A stretch of 64,000 bases of DNA from assembly GCA_942159475.1 (NCBI GenBank), contig OW804096.1, forward strand, positions 36,641,744 through 36,705,743. The letters run 5' to 3'. A model generated the notes under the pieces. The model was given only the letters and a program-made list of their open reading frames with translations. It searched no databases and was not told the origin of the DNA. This stretch comes from Sthenelais limicola (taxonomy: Eukaryota; Annelida; Polychaeta; Phyllodocida; Sigalionidae). Both the position numbers and the translations under genes were made by a program. Positions 1 through 12,100 of this stretch are shown here, piece after piece (position 1 is the first letter of the stretch; each line of letters begins with the position of its first letter).

Positions 1-402
1 CTCCGTCCAATCAAGTATGAGCAGGAACCTTCTTCTGGAGCACCAATCAGATCACCAATGGAACCCCTTGTGACTAGTTTGGGCCAATCAGGGCAAAGTA
101 GGCCGGATGGGATTGGAAAAAGTGTTCCCAGTAGTCCATTGGAACAATCACTGGATGAGTCTACAGCACCATCAACTTCCGGTTCTCAGTCTAGTTTATT
201 AAGGCGACCGCCAGGTGGTAACTATGGAAACGGTGTCCATAGTAACCGCATACACATGGGTACAGCAGATATCATGCAGAGGTCATCTGTGAATGGGGAT
301 AAAGGACATTTAGTGAAGAAGCAGAACCATATTCCCACTGTGCCCAGGTCGAGAAGACTGACAGAATTATCTCAAAATTCTGGTTTGGAAACTAATTTAT
401 GA
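1..402 (+). CDS. C-terminal exon of an unidentified protein (5' partial)
   Basis: The frame is open from base 1 and ends at TGA 400-402, so this is the last coding exon of a gene that begins left of the window. About 133 residues are visible. They are low-complexity and polar, rich in Ser, Pro, Gly, Gln and Arg, with no predicted TM segment or recognisable catalytic motif. An I-K-Y-E tetrapeptide near the left edge fits the SUMO-acceptor pattern (hydrophobic-K-x-E). A disordered, Ser/Pro-rich tail with such a site is common in nuclear regulators, but that is inference. The first ATG in frame is at 58; there is no reason to think translation starts there, because the frame is open upstream. 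About 650 bases of AT-rich 3'UTR-like sequence follow. Product not recognised. Confidence 0.6.
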   Translation, partial: LRPIKYEQEPSSGAPIRSPMEPLVTSLGQSGQSRPDGIGKSVPSSPLEQSLDESTAPSTSGSQSSLLRRPPGGNYGNGVHSNRIHMGTADIMQRSSVNGDKGHLVKKQNHIPTVPRSRRLTELSQNSGLETNL

Positions 403-1050
403 CACTCTCCTGAAAATTCATAACAGTTCAAGTCCAAAATGAATGTTCACGAACAGTTTTGGAACTCCTTACCAATAGCAGCATTTTGTCTTGTAAAGTT
501 CATGAAAAAGTGTTTCATGAGAAAAAATGTGTGAAATGCATTTAACTATAATTTCTTTATCCTGCAGAATATACTTGTATTACTGAATACGACTTTTTAT
601 GTGTGTATTGCAACTGTGTATATTTATTGGAATTGTGCATATAATTTTGTATCAATTTTGTATTACATTTCCTGGCAAATGCCTACATTCAAGTTTATTT
701 CATTGACCGATTACTATGAAGTTTGTAATAACAACTCTTAATTCGTGCCCTAATACCTTTATTGTATCAATGTCTTGAATACTGAGACCATACCATACAG
801 ACATAATTTTATATTCTCACTTGAACCTACCAATTATTATGTGATATATATTGTCGTAGTAATTTTCACAAGCAAAGAAATCCGGTGGTAAACTTATCCT
901 TGATTACAACTTTACATGTATATATATGCATATAGTAACTCACAAAAGAAGGAATACAAACATACACATTGGGTTGTATATTAACTCAGGAAATTAAAAG
1001 TAAAGACTAAACTATCATTTATCCCTAATTGGCAAATGTGATCCGTTTTG
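403..1050 (+). other. AT-rich 3' flank of the first gene, probable 3'UTR
   Basis: No ORF or repeat is evident. The sequence is AT-rich and directly follows the stop codon of the exon ending at 402. Transcript end not determined. Confidence 0.3.
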
Positions 1051-1415
1051 GGAAAATGAGTCATAAGTCGCAAAAAATGGATTTTGAGATAAAATCATAT
1101 TCCATAACATGAGACCAAGGGTTGCAATGAATGTAAACACTAAGGACATCTAAGTACTTTTATCTTTTTAGTTTTTGAAGAAAAGGTTTGAAATAATTTT
1201 AGGTGGACAATTACTAGTGAAGTAGCTAATGTTACTCCATAGGATGATCTAAGAAATGCACTGATATAATCAATGAACTGTCTTGAAATGTGGTAAATGT
1301 ATTTATACATCCACAAGGATTAGACTTCACAAAAATAAACATATTCCCACAAAGAGATCTTGTAAATGAAACACTTTGAAAAATATAAATGTTGTGACTT
1401 CTGACTCATTTTCCT
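1051..1415. mobile_element. Short inverted-repeat element (MITE-like)
   Basis: The left end GGAAAATGAGTCATAAGTC (about 1052) is mirrored by the reverse complement GGAAAATGAGTCAGAAGTC at the right end (about 1415). The two ends are inverted over about 20 bases with one mismatch. A third copy of the end sequence occurs alone near 20511 next to the second sushi gene, so this is a dispersed family. No coding capacity and no clear target duplication. Confidence 0.5.
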
Positions 1416-1557
1416 GAAACAGTTCACACATGTTTTGGTTTGGGGCTCGGTGACAGGGCTTGCCTGCTGGCTCACTATTATGTGCCTAGCTGCATCAACA
1501 GCCAGGGCCAGGCGGGTGTTTCATACAAGATCGTACAACCTAATCTTAAATATAAGA

Positions 1558-1790
1558 GGGTCAGATTTTCAGAAAATGGACAATCTACATTTCTACACAT
1601 CTATCAAATTCTGCTAAATTAGAGTGAAAATTGATAAACACTATCTATCTGACTATATTCTGTATTGTATTCATTCAAAAAATCTGTCTGTTTATGTTGA
1701 ACTGTATTTTGAACCAGACTTTCGTCTTAAATTTAGGTTATTTGAGAGGATTGGTGAAGGTCTATTATACGTTTTCTGAAGATCTGACAC
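1558..1790. mobile_element. MITE of the GGGTCAGATTTTCAG family, copy 1
   Basis: The element starts GGGTCAGATTTTCAGAAAAT and ends in a diverged inverted copy of that sequence (GTTTTCTGAAGATCTGAC). It has the internal family block TTTGAGAGGATTGGTGAAG. About 230 bp and non-coding. Its internal orientation is opposite to copies 2, 3 and 6. Confidence 0.6.
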
Positions 1791-2000
1791 ATCTAGTTTC
1801 ACTGTACAGTGCATCGCAATCCGAATAAGCAATGGAGAGTCTTGATAGGTTGTGAGAGAGATGCTTTATAGTAATTAATAAATGATAATAATTATAAACG
1901 CATACTAGACACAATAAGCATGCGGTCTTGTGAAGCCCTGCCTTTAGGATGCATGAGAAACCAGCGTCAGCTCAGCTTTCATGACACAATTAACATATAT

Positions 2001-2235
2001 GGGTCAGATTTTCAGAAAATGTACAATTCGTCTTCACCGATCCTCTCAAATCACCCACATTTAAGACAACAATGAGCTTCAAAATGCAGTTGAATATAAC
2101 AGAACTGATACTTTAAATCAATGCGATACCAAATGTACTCAGATATACCCGGTATTCATCATTGCTCAGCCTAATTTAGCAGAATTTCCTAAATCTTTAG
2201 AGCTGCCAATTGTACATTTTCTGAAAATCTGACCC
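2001..2235. mobile_element. MITE of the GGGTCAGATTTTCAG family, copy 2
   Basis: Inverted ends of about 26 bp read GGGTCAGATTTTCAGAAAAT inward from the left, with the reverse complement ending in CTGACCC at 2235. The interior carries the family block CACCGATCCTCTCAAAT. Non-coding. Confidence 0.7.
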
Positions 2236-2379
2236 GTAAATTGATACACATGCGATTCAAGACTTGTGTCAATCACACTTTAGATATATTGCCAGTACTT
2301 TCACCTTTTTTACGGAATAAATTGTTTCTATGTCGGGAGTTTCAAGAGCAGTAATCGACCCTTTAATTAATTTTTAATT

Positions 2380-2441
2380 ATATATATCATATCATTATGT
2401 GATATTACGTAACCTTATATAATGGCATTGTGGATCGTGAC
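2380..2441 (-). repeat. Fragment of the LTR-like dispersed repeat (see 3415-3930)
   Basis: About 60 bp match, in reverse orientation, the first bases of the repeat at 3415. The segment includes the blocks GATATTACGTAACCTTATAT and GGATCGTGAC. Confidence 0.5.
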
Positions 2442-2804
2442 GCTATGTATATGAATTTGGATAAAGGATATGTGATGAAAACTAAATTTTAAATTTAAAA
2501 CAATATATTGTTTTAAATTTAAAATTTAATTATAGTGTCTCCTTCTTGCTGAATAAATAAAAAGTACGTAACGTTCTTGGATAAGCAATTGTCAAATCAA
2601 GTGGCATTCTTGTCAAAGATAGAGCGACCACAATTTATCTCCCCAACATAAAACATGGTGTTAAGAGTTCAAAGGTATTGAGATAAGATAATGTAACGGT
2701 GAGAGTTTGTGAACTAATCTGCCTGTGTTTTTTTCCTATTCTACTTTTGTTTTGTTTCTTTAACCGTTTATTTGAGAGATTTTTATCATATTGGGTAGTC
2801 ATCT

Positions 2805-3033
2805 GGGTCAGATTTTCAGAAAATGTACAATTCAACTTCGCCAATCTTCTCAAATAACCCAAATCTCAGACGAAAGTAAATTTCAAAATACCGTTCAACT
2901 TAGCCAAACAGGTTGCTAGAATCAATGCAATGCTGAATATACTCGAATTTACCTAGTATTGACCAAATTGCAGCCTATTTTTGCAGATTTTACTAAATGT
3001 GTAGAGCTGTACATTTTTCTGATAATCTGACCC
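2805..3033. mobile_element. MITE of the GGGTCAGATTTTCAG family, copy 3 (4-bp target duplication)
   Basis: Left end GGGTCAGATTTTCAG; right end CTGATAATCTGACCC. The bases ATCT precede the left end and follow the right end, which fits a 4-bp target-site duplication. Non-coding. Confidence 0.7.
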
Positions 3034-3414
3034 ATCTACCAACCCTACTTCAATCTCAGGATGAATGCAGGAATTCAATCGTGTGCGAAGAACCATAATA
3101 ATATGGAAGACCATCAATTAAGATTTTAAGATTTAATATTTTGTTATTCGGGAGATATACATTGTATCGTTTGATATTTTTCTCAGTCATTCCATCTCTC
3201 ATTATACAACATCAGAAAGCTTGTCCATAAGATTATTACTATTTCACATCTCAGTATAAATTCAATATTTAATATTTCAGATCTAAATATAATTTTAGTA
3301 CTAATAAACACCGAAGGCACTGTGATTCTAGAGTAAACTTGCAGAGCTCTGTTATAGGAAAAGAGTAATGCTCGACCTTTTGCCATCTACTAATTTATTA
3401 TCGTCAGATGTTAT

Positions 3415-3930
3415 GTCACGATCCATAATGCCGATTACATACGGTTACGTAATATCACCTAATGATGTGTCATATATTATTAAATATTATTATATAAGGT
3501 TACATTGAATTTATGAATATTAAACTAACTATTAACTATGTAAGTGACTAGTTCAAGTCTAGGTCACATCATGTAGTTCAAGGAACACTCCATAGGGGGT
3601 CCCTCTGACCCACCTACGGGTTCAACCCAACTCTATAACACCTGATTGGTCAGCCACTAATTATATCCTATTGGTTAATTACTAAAGAAGGCTGACCCTA
3701 AATAATAATCTCTTCTCTCTCGTTGGTCTTATATAAGTGACCTCCTGTGGTCAAATATTTCATATTGTTTATGATTGGTTATTTGTATTTAATCAACATG
3801 ATTGGATGCGGGCACGTATGCCCAATGAACATGTAAATCACATGATATCTAGTATGAATAATGATGTTTGAGAATAAAATATCCAGTGTCTAAACATGAC
3901 CAAATCTCTACTTATTATTACTATCAGAAT
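3415..3930 (+). repeat. Dispersed ~515-bp repeat, solo-LTR-like (copy A)
   Basis: A near full-length inverted copy lies at 52110-52615 and a short fragment at 2380-2441. Shared blocks include GTCACGATCCATAATGCC at one end, a CC[A/C]TAGGGGGT-type block in the middle and a TCTAAACATGACCAAA-type block at the other end. Inside are a TATATAAG box near 3730 and an AATAAAAT polyadenylation-like signal near 3872, in the order promoter then polyA expected of an LTR. No flanking internal region or PBS is seen. This could be a solo LTR, a TRIM derivative or another non-autonomous element. Confidence 0.5.
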
Positions 3931-3934
3931 AAAT

Positions 3935-4700
3935 GATATTATCAACCTTACCAGAATAACGCACACCTCCATGTTTTCTATCGCCATTTTAACGACACAA
4001 ATTCAAACATAGCTAAGACACACACATCGTCCTAGCAACATATAGATCAATCGCTGACACCGATCTGACAATAAGTTCTGTGAAATCTCAATGAATTGTT
4101 TAAGAGGCGGCTATCTAACGGTTGTACTATGTATGACACTTCAAAGATACGTGGAGTAGTATAAAAGAGATAAGTCGATCTAGCCGGCATGAATGTAGTC
4201 CCTTCATAAATGTCTAATGTGTTGACAGATATGTCAACTTATTTCTCCTACACAATCAATCACACACAAAATAATGGTCGCTACTTGACTTGTCTATCCC
4301 ACTGTGAGGCTTGGAATGACCAGGGAGATTCCTTAGTTACCGACAACAAACATTCAGGTATCAACACGATTAATAAACACATTATATTTTCTGGGAAACA
4401 TATGAGGATAAATATATATGTATAAACACGAGCGCTTAATTTGGTGTTGGTTTTTACGTTTTTCTTCCTCTTATTTGGACCCCTTATAAATGTTTGTTTT
4501 TCTTTGTCCAGATAGCAGTACGCTTATTTGTTCATTGTGTAATTTTTCCAGTTAATGGATACATCGATTTGTGAATTAATATTTTAATATCTTTCATTAT
4601 TGAAACGGTCGCACTCAATGTATCAGGACCAGCTGAAACAGCGCCTGTAGACGTAATGCTTCTTTAATGAATAAAAATAAATCTAAATAATTGCTGCTTG
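3935..4700. other. Intergenic, nothing recognised
   Basis: AT-rich sequence with only short, unsupported ORFs and no repeat or RNA gene that I can identify. Confidence 0.3.
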
Positions 4701-4708
4701 TGACCCTG

Positions 4709-5113
4709 GTTAAAGCTACATTCCCAGCTAAAGCGACCCAAATTATTTCTCTCGTTTTTTTTCACCCCTTTATCCTGAGTATTGTAGAATAGAACATTCA
4801 AATGAAGTAAATTTATATTTCGTCTTATGTTCGTTTTATGAATTCGTGACTTTGTCTAGAATATTTTTATGATTTTGATTAGTCCTGATCTACAAAGTTT
4901 AAGAAGATGGTAGAGAGTTAAACTAAAAAAAGGTGAGGTTTCTTTCGGTCCTCTAAATAATTATTTTGGGAGATAATGAAATTGTACACCAAGGAGAACA
5001 AGTCAGAATCCTTTAATACTCTATCTGGGTGACCTTTGGATGGGTCTGGAATGAATAGACCACTAAGTAGAAATTTCATTTTTTCGGAAATTAGCTGAGA
5101 ATGTAGCTTTAAC
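4709..5113. mobile_element. MITE with GTTAAAGCTACATTC inverted ends
   Basis: Left end GTTAAAGCTACATTCCCAGC and right end (reverse complement) GTTAAAGCTACATTCTCAGC form about 22-bp terminal inverted repeats with one mismatch, enclosing 405 bp. An internal block (CTTTATCCTGAGTATTGTAG) recurs, diverged, near 42460, so the family is dispersed. Non-coding. Confidence 0.6.
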
Positions 5114-5702
5114 AAAGAGCAGTCAGGCGTATGATTTGGTCAAACTTACTGTTGGACATCGTATTTCTTTATTCAAGTAATTGTAATAAACATAGAGAAA
5201 CGATTACAGTGATAATACGTGTTTTCTGTTTAAATCCATGTTAAATTTATTTAGAAAAAGGTATATCATTAAAGATTTTAATATAGCTAAGTGCACTGAG
5301 ATTCTACATAAAACATAGGGCAAAAATGCTATGCCAAATTGCAAAAAGTTGTCATAGAAATAATGCATAATTCATCCCAAGTTTTGGCGAATTGCCTCCC
5401 AGCTAGTATTCAAAATGATGAGGCCAAAAAGTAGGTCTGATTCCAATGTATATGGCTGAAAACTAGGTAGGGGGGTTGGTTACTTTTTTTTGAATTTTTT
5501 TTAAAAGAAACCACCTCCCAGGAACTGAAGAAAATGTCTATTTTGTAACAATAGTTGTTTTAAACTAGGGAAATATGCTTGTTGAAAGTTGTTTTTATTA
5601 GCTTGTTTTCTTTAAAAAAAAGTAATAGGTAAGGTAAAAACAAACATCAGGTATGGTAAAAAAACAACTTTTAGTTGGGGATGTTTTTTCTAGGTAGTGT
5701 TT

Positions 5703-5735
5703 GGGGGAGGTGGGGTGGGGGAGGGGGGGGGGGGG
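5703..5735 (+). repeat. G-run, potential G-quadruplex
   Basis: Successive G tracts of 4 to 14 bases separated by one or two bases lie just downstream of the 3' end of the minus-strand sushi gene. A G4 could form on the plus strand. Confidence 0.6.
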
Positions 5736-5782
5736 CTGATCATGAACACAAGCGGTGAATACCTCCGGTACAGATCTATATA

Positions 5783-7863
5783 TCAGGCCTGAGTCGCTCC
5801 CATATCGCTGCATTGAATATCTTGGTATTCTCTGACACCATTTGGTGCACCTCTTTTTAATCTACATAATTTCAAAGAAATTATAATAAATAATACAACG
5901 ATTAAAACGGCTATTAAAATTATGCTTGATATTTTGAAATCCCGCTTTCTAGTAGCATACACTGCATTTGTCTCATTTTTATATTTTGTAGAGTTTTGCA
6001 TAATATCGCGGACATCCCTTAGTGTGGACGTGGCTTTAACATCAGTGATTGGCTGTACATCTAGTGGGGGAAATGTTGTCCTTTCAGTGGGAAAGTCAGA
6101 ACTTGAGTCACTAATTTCAATACTTGTATAGCTATTAGTGTTATGATCACTATGCCGCTGTGGTCCTGTTGCTTTGGGCCCAACAGATACTACAACATGT
6201 GGCATCCTCTCTGGAAGAGATTGAAGCTTTGTTTTTGGCGGCTTTGCTACATTAACATTAGAACTTATCCTGGTGTTTGCCCGTGTGGGATGTAGCGTAG
6301 TGGAGCCGTCTGGTGTGGGCAAAGAGGGACTACGTTTTCGAGCAGCTTTTCCTGCAACAGATGACGTGTAGATATCAGTTTTATGATGAAGCTAGACGAA
6401 ATATTGTGAAAAAGTCGGGTTCGCTTGAAATGACCATTCATACATCCTATATAATCGATAAATAAACGTGTTTTACCCAAATATTGGGAATTATTTTAGT
6501 TAAGTTGAGTCAGGTCGTCAGAAAATGAATGATTCGATCGCTCCCACCAATCCTCTCAAATGACACAAATTTTAGATGAAAATAAGGTTCAAAGTACAGT
6601 TAATTGGGAAAGCAGCTATGCAAGTCCCCTATACGGACATTATTCTTGGTCCTGTGTAAGGCACAAAGGTCTTGTACAAGGACGCATGTTGATCATAGAT
6701 TGTCGCAAAATGAATGCAAATATGCAAACATACATCCACACATTTTATATCATATATATATATTATGATTACAGAACAGCACGTAATAACACTCCATGTT
6801 TATTAATATCACGGACTTGTAATGAAAACAAATTCGTCTTAATATGTATTTTATATCAATTATGATTACGTAACAACTTTTAAGCGCTTTTAACAACATG
6901 GTACCTCCGATATGTGAGACTTCTATCCGTCAATGACATGTAGATCACGGAGATCTATGTTCTTGACAAACTAATGAATGGACAAAGTGTATGTGTTGTA
7001 AACAGAATCAGAACTGAATAGTAAACGTACCTCTTTTCCCCATCTGCTCACACCTGAGTGCAGGTTCCTGCCAGTGTCCATTGTTCATACAGTGCACATA
7101 CTGTACACTGTTGTGGGACACAGGACTGCAACCCTGCATACACCGGTATTTTACCTTCCATCCTACAGTGTAACGAAGTGCCATTGAATCCACTGGTTCT
7201 ATCTTGTATATTGGATAGGGTTGGGGTTGTCGACAGCCTACAGAATTGATTGATAACTATGTATAAATTCTCAGCTTTTTTTTTTATCAGGGTGATTTCT
7301 ATCTCTGTGGTGTTTTGCATGAAATCAAAGCTTATAATACTCTAAGTTATAGTCTGGGAACCTCCCATGCAGGTACAAGAATACCCCTTCTCCGGAAAAG
7401 TGTAAGGGATTATTTAGAAAACAAAATCAGCTCTATTCAAAATTAAGATGTGTATATGGGTGAAGACGTCAGAAAACGTATACAATTCACTTTCACCAAT
7501 CCTCTCAAATAACACAAGCATAAGAGAAAATCTCTTCCCCAAATACATCTCTACAGTACCAAATAGATGTTCTGAATCAACGCAATACAACATAATATTA
7601 TATTGAAATATGCCAAGTATTCACCAGAAGTATTTACCAAAATGAAGCAGAATTTAGCAGAATTTATTAAATGTGTAGATCAGGCATTTGTACATTTCTA
7701 GGCGAGCCACATTCTAATCTATATACACTAATGTGTATATTGTCATATATATAAACTCACCTGTCATGCACGAGAGACCCATACAGGTGATACAATCGCA
7801 CCCTTGAAGAAGCAGTACAAATACTAACAACAGTAAATGTATTGTATTAGCTTTGTAGCTCAT
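5783..7863 (-). CDS. Single-sushi type I membrane protein, three exons (IL-15R-alpha-like layout), paralogue 1
   Basis: Exons on the minus strand are 7863-7761, 7237-7031 and 6351-5783. All introns are GT-AG and phase 1 (donors GTGAGT and GTACGT; acceptors TTCTGTAG and GTTGCAG), giving 292 residues. Exon 1 encodes a Leu-rich signal peptide followed by a C-M-G-L-S-C-M-T-G-C motif. Exon 2 is one sushi/CCP module (about residues 36-96) with the four canonical Cys, the G-x-W-Q-x-P segment before the last Cys, and one extra Cys. Exon 3 is a Thr/Ser/Pro-rich stalk with two N-glycosylation sequons, a TM helix (about 244-263), a basic stop-transfer stretch and a 29-residue tail with a Y-Q-D-I (YxxPhi) sorting-type motif. 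The role is unknown. The layout matches vertebrate IL-15R-alpha, but a generic cell-surface sushi protein is equally possible. A paralogue lies at 19377-21370. Confidence 0.8.
6507..6605. mobile_element. Truncated MITE of the GGGTCAG family, copy 4
   Basis: Only one diverged end and the CCAATCCTCTCAAATGACAC block are present, inside intron 2 of the first sushi gene. Confidence 0.45.
7458..7710. mobile_element. Diverged MITE of the GGGTCAG family, copy 5
   Basis: It lies in intron 1 of the first sushi gene. The left end has GTCAGAAAACGTATACAATTC followed by CACCAATCCTCTCAAATAAC, and the right end is a weak inverted match (TTTGTACATTTCTAGGCGAG). Old copy. Confidence 0.45.
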
Positions 7864-8773
7864 TGTCTCTGACTGTCATTGGCACTGAAGGACTATGTTT
7901 GAGTTTAGCTGAGGGACGATCTTGAAGATTCATTTCCTCGCAGAATGGTGGGCCTGTTGGTTAAGACCTTATCTGAAAAACGAATATACTTATTGTCCAT
8001 TGACCATTTAACGCAAACAATTGCTATATACTATACGGTGTCATAGAGTTACATGCATTGGTAGAGTCAAAATATTAATGTCTTTAACGTTGTTTTTTCT
8101 TATTATTATTATTATTATTATTTCTTTTACGACCATGACATTTAAGTAAAGTTCGAATGTAAATACACTTTGTCCACTATGGATACCTTCAAGTGTTGCC
8201 TGTTTATACAAGTCTAATTTAAAAATTATTACAGAAAACATATAGACACGAATTTCCGAATTTTAGACGTACCATATTAATCACAAAGACCTCATTCACT
8301 GTTTTCGGTCATTATAAACACAATACAGGTATAATAAAACATTCCCCAAAACCTGTATCTTCAAAACATACATTTTTAAAAAATACCTCTGCTATACATT
8401 TTCATATTTCCAGTCTGAATAATAGCCCAAGAAGGCAGGATAGTTTTTAATAAAATGTTTAAAAAATATAAAAAAATAATAGAATAAATATGGTCTCACC
8501 CATCTTGCTCGTTACTATGCACACAAAAAAGATAAATTCAAATTTGTGTCTTGACCTTGTTATCGTACACATTTCTTTTATCAGTGGAACTTTGATGTCT
8601 TCTTCTTAAAAACCGTTCCCTTCCCTTTCTAATACAAATCGTTTATCATAATAAAATACATAAAAAAATCATCCTTTATGTTAAGAATTAATGTTCCCTC
8701 AAATAATCCCAGGGGCTTACCTTTAAAAAGAGGAGTTATTTTTACTTTTTAACAAATTAAACGAAACATACTG
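7864..8773. other. 5' flank of sushi gene 1, with an (ATT)n microsatellite
   Basis: AT-rich DNA upstream of the minus-strand start codon. An ATT repeat of about 24 bases sits near 8099-8122. No ORF or recognisable promoter element beyond scattered TATA-like tracts. Confidence 0.3.
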
Positions 8774-9663
8774 CAATACACTCTCCCGCGCTCCGTACCC
8801 GGGCGATACGGAGCGGCGAGCTTTTTCGTCTTCAGTGTGACGATTTTTGTCTACCGAGCACCGCAAACGCTACTGGTGAACTGTGGTGACGAAATTGCCT
8901 GAACTTCTGATACGAAAAACGGTGGTTTGAATCACGGAGACGAAATATGATATGCTCCGTATTCGCGCTCCGTTTTTCGTATTGAGTTTTGGATTTTGGA
9001 AGCTTACCAATAAGGTGAAACTTATTGAATATTGTTTTAACCTAAAACAAGAGTCAAGAGGTGGAGGTGTCAGTCTAGTGCGAATCCCCTCCCTGGGTAA
9101 CACCATAATGTTGACGCACAAATTCTTAGCAATGCTTTAACACCTTCAAGAAGACCATCACAATGGAAAGGGATAATATATTTTTTATCAATTCGAACGA
9201 CTTGATGCGGCTGACGAAAATAATTATTTACGAAGAAAGTAATAGCCTGATTATAAATCTGAAAACATGGCTGTCTTCCTGACATTCATGGGGTTCGGGG
9301 ATAATTTTTATATTCAGATCGGATGCATTTTGAGGGAGTTATGAGCTATCTAAAGCAGAAAGAAATATTGTTGATTTTTTTTTATTTTGTGACACATTTT
9401 CTTATAAGACTTGACTATGCGAAATATACATTTGTATACTAGGGAAATATACATTTGTATACTAGGGAATTGATAACTTTAGTGGACTTAGCAGGGAGTA
9501 CCAGGAGATTTTTCCGTCCTACAGCATGACTTCGGGTAGGAAGGTCTCTGAGGTCAACATTTTCTGGGTTTTGGGAGAGATAGAAAGCCATATCTAAAAT
9601 ATGCTTATTTCTACGCTCCTGTAGAGGCCAAATATTTAATAGCTTGTGTTCAAGGTCAACGTT

Positions 9664-9687
9664 ATTGAATTGAATTGAATTGAATTA
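9664..9687. repeat. (TTGAA)n microsatellite
   Basis: About five tandem pentamers of the kind that often terminate non-LTR retrotransposon copies. No attached element body was recognised. Confidence 0.5.
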
Positions 9688-10011
9688 TACTCAGGTATAA
9701 CTAATTCGCCTAAATAATGTCTAAAATTATGTCGGAGTACTTATGCTCATTACTCGAAAACTATTTGAGCCTTTTCCAAAATTTAAAATGTATTAAATAC
9801 CCAAACATATCTATTTGACTGTCCTAAAATTAAATAATTATTGAATTATTATCTGTACCTCATTTGGCAATCGTTGCTAGTATGGTATTATATCATCTCT
9901 TTCTTACTTAATTTCAATTGCAATCTCCCTGTCTGCCTCTCCCCCTCTTTCTCTCTCTCACACACATTATTAACATTCAGATTGATTAGTTGAGGCCATT
10001 TTGATAGCTGT

Positions 10012-10100
10012 TTCAGTGGTGTAATGGTTAGAGCACTGGATTGTTAGTCACAAGGTTGCTAGATCAAACCCAAGCATGGGCAGGTTTTTTTCTCTGCTTT
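10012..10100 (+). mobile_element. tRNA-derived SINE-like segment
   Basis: A TGGTTAGAGCACTGG box near 10025 and GGTTGCTAGATCAAACCC near 10054 match the spacing and form of internal A and B promoter boxes of RNA polymerase III. The stems do not close into a good tRNA cloverleaf, and a non-tRNA tail follows, so this is a SINE head rather than a functional tRNA gene. Confidence 0.5.
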
Positions 10101-10329
10101 CTCACACCGTCACGGGTGAGCGCACACCCCTTCATGCACTGCCGCACACGGCCAGGCGCGCCAACTCTTAACGCACCACCGCACACCAGGGATTATGAGA
10201 TTTAGCTTTCCCAGGTACGAAAAACGCCTGAGACGAAAAAAATCGTATCAAAAGTGGGTACAAGAAAATCGTATTCATTTTCGTATCGCGCGGATACGTT
10301 GCGCGGGAGAGTGTACAGTTGTATTGGGG

Positions 10330-11915
10330 GGCTAGCTGGTAGATAGACAAGGGAGTCTAGTAGAAGGAGAAGGGACAGGAGGACAGACAAGTGACTCCAA
10401 GGATTTCGAAATCTAGACTGTTTATCCTTCACAAGTTTAGAACCCCTCACAGGAGAAGCTCACATGCTAACTCCTGGAGGGGGCGGGGCTCTATCTCTGA
10501 TAGGCCCCTCAGAATGCATGAGTCATGGAGGGAGGGGCAATGACAACTCCAGCTGTATAGCAATACCAGCCATTGTAGCTCTAAATCGGTTACAGTCATC
10601 TCACTATCATCATTTTAAGACTGTGAATACTCGTGAGACCAAGACATATAAATAGACAGTTACTTAGATCAGACTCATCAAATCATACATCATATTCCTT
10701 AGTCTAATGTTTAGAGTATAACCGTAGTATACCGAAATTAGAGTTAGAGAGACATAATCATAACTATTTTAAGGTAAGCAAGCAGGGCATGAACTGGAGG
10801 AACTGTAATTGAAACGTTACACCTATTATGGCAAATAAAGAATCATTTTATCTCACATTATCTTATCTTAACATGTCAATATGTATACCAAAGAGAAAGA
10901 TCACATCAAGCGAAAAGCTCGAAACAAATAAATCAGTCCAAATATATATCTATATTCAGGAATCGTCGTCCGAAGCACACACCATGTATACGTGGAGTGT
11001 TAGATATTATCAGTTGAAATAATATTAGCCTCAGAATCAGCACCAAACAATGCACTATCAGACGGCAAAATGAGGCTGTTAACCCTTTTAGTCTCTGCCT
11101 TTGGTAATTATAACCCAGGGACCAATCGTAGCAGTAACTATATAGGATAACTAACCTGTGAGAGTGTAGGTGTTTGCCAATATAAATATAATCAAGCAAC
11201 TTCAATGAAGAGTCCACCGATCCAGTATATTTTGGCATTTGAATGTTGGCGGGGTTGGCTGGTTATGTGATGAGACTGGTCATGTGACAGTGGGCGGGGC
11301 ACGTTTTTTAATTTGTATAGGTAAACATGCATATAGATGTACTCATACACGTTGTCACAAAAAACAAACAAATCAGCACTTCATTTTTTGAAATAGTTTG
11401 GAGCATGTAGCCTGTAGAAGCATACATGTGCTATTTTGAAAGAGGCCTCTATACATTAACCCCCAGACACATAAATTATCTATGAGTATGTTACTTATCG
11501 CTGCAAAGATGGATCTTATCTGTTCCCTTTAACATTTTACTTTACATCCTTCTCATCCTTGAGCTCTAAATAATTATCAATCGTTAATTTTGGATAAAGA
11601 TATATATACGGTATATACAACAGAAAGTGTGTACTCTTGTATTTAAGTAACTGTCGTTGAGGCAACCCAATGCGAAGATGACCGTCCAAGATGAAACAAA
11701 CTCAAAGCAAGGTAACGGTGCTTTCATCTTTGTCAGTGTTTATTCAGGAACATTTTCACTTGTCCATTGGTGTTTAGAAATAGGCATAGTTCTGTTACAA
11801 CACAGGGATGAGAAATGCAGGTAACTTAATTGTCATAGAGAATAAATCAGTTTCATGCATCAAGTTGATGAAATGAAATAAATTCCATTCATTCATGCAG
11901 TATACATTATATTGT
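10330..11915. other. Intergenic, nothing recognised
   Basis: Only short ORFs without family resemblance. No clear repeat, RNA gene or splice-bounded exon. Confidence 0.3.
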
Positions 11916-11945
11916 GAATGTTAAAACCCGCTCCCCCACTCCCAC

Positions 11946-12058
11946 ACTCCCCACTCACCCACTCACCCACTCACCCACTCACCCACTCACCCACTCACCC
12001 ACTCACCCACTCACCCACTCACCCACTCACCCACTCACCCACTCACCCACTCAGCCAC
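11946..12058 (+). repeat. (CCCACTCA)n minisatellite
   Basis: About 13 nearly perfect copies of an 8-bp unit sit directly left of the DIRS element. The Pro/Thr/His/Ser-rich ORF across it is an artefact of the repeat. Confidence 0.85.
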
Positions 12059-12100
12059 TCGATGGAACCTGCTGATATAACCCTACACATGTATACAATG

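Larger units (their letters stand above)
8774..10326. mobile_element. Possible DNA element with CAATACA...CTCTCCCGCGC inverted ends
   Basis: Near 8774 the plus strand reads CAATACACTCTCCCGCGC, then CGATACG. Near 10326 the reverse strand reads CAATACAACTGTACACTCTC, then CCGCGC and CGATACG further in. The two 50-base ends are thus imperfect inverted repeats enclosing about 1.55 kb. Inside are GAATT repeats (about 9664-9687) and a tRNA-derived SINE-like segment. No transposase. Two independently inserted relatives in opposite orientation are an alternative. Confidence 0.35.

Noticed and set aside
1435..1617. Small ORF with a signal-peptide-like start
   Set aside because: It runs into a MITE copy, has no conserved partner exon and no supporting splice site.
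10012..10100. Functional tRNA gene
   Set aside because: A and B boxes are present but acceptor and anticodon stems do not pair; fits a SINE head better.
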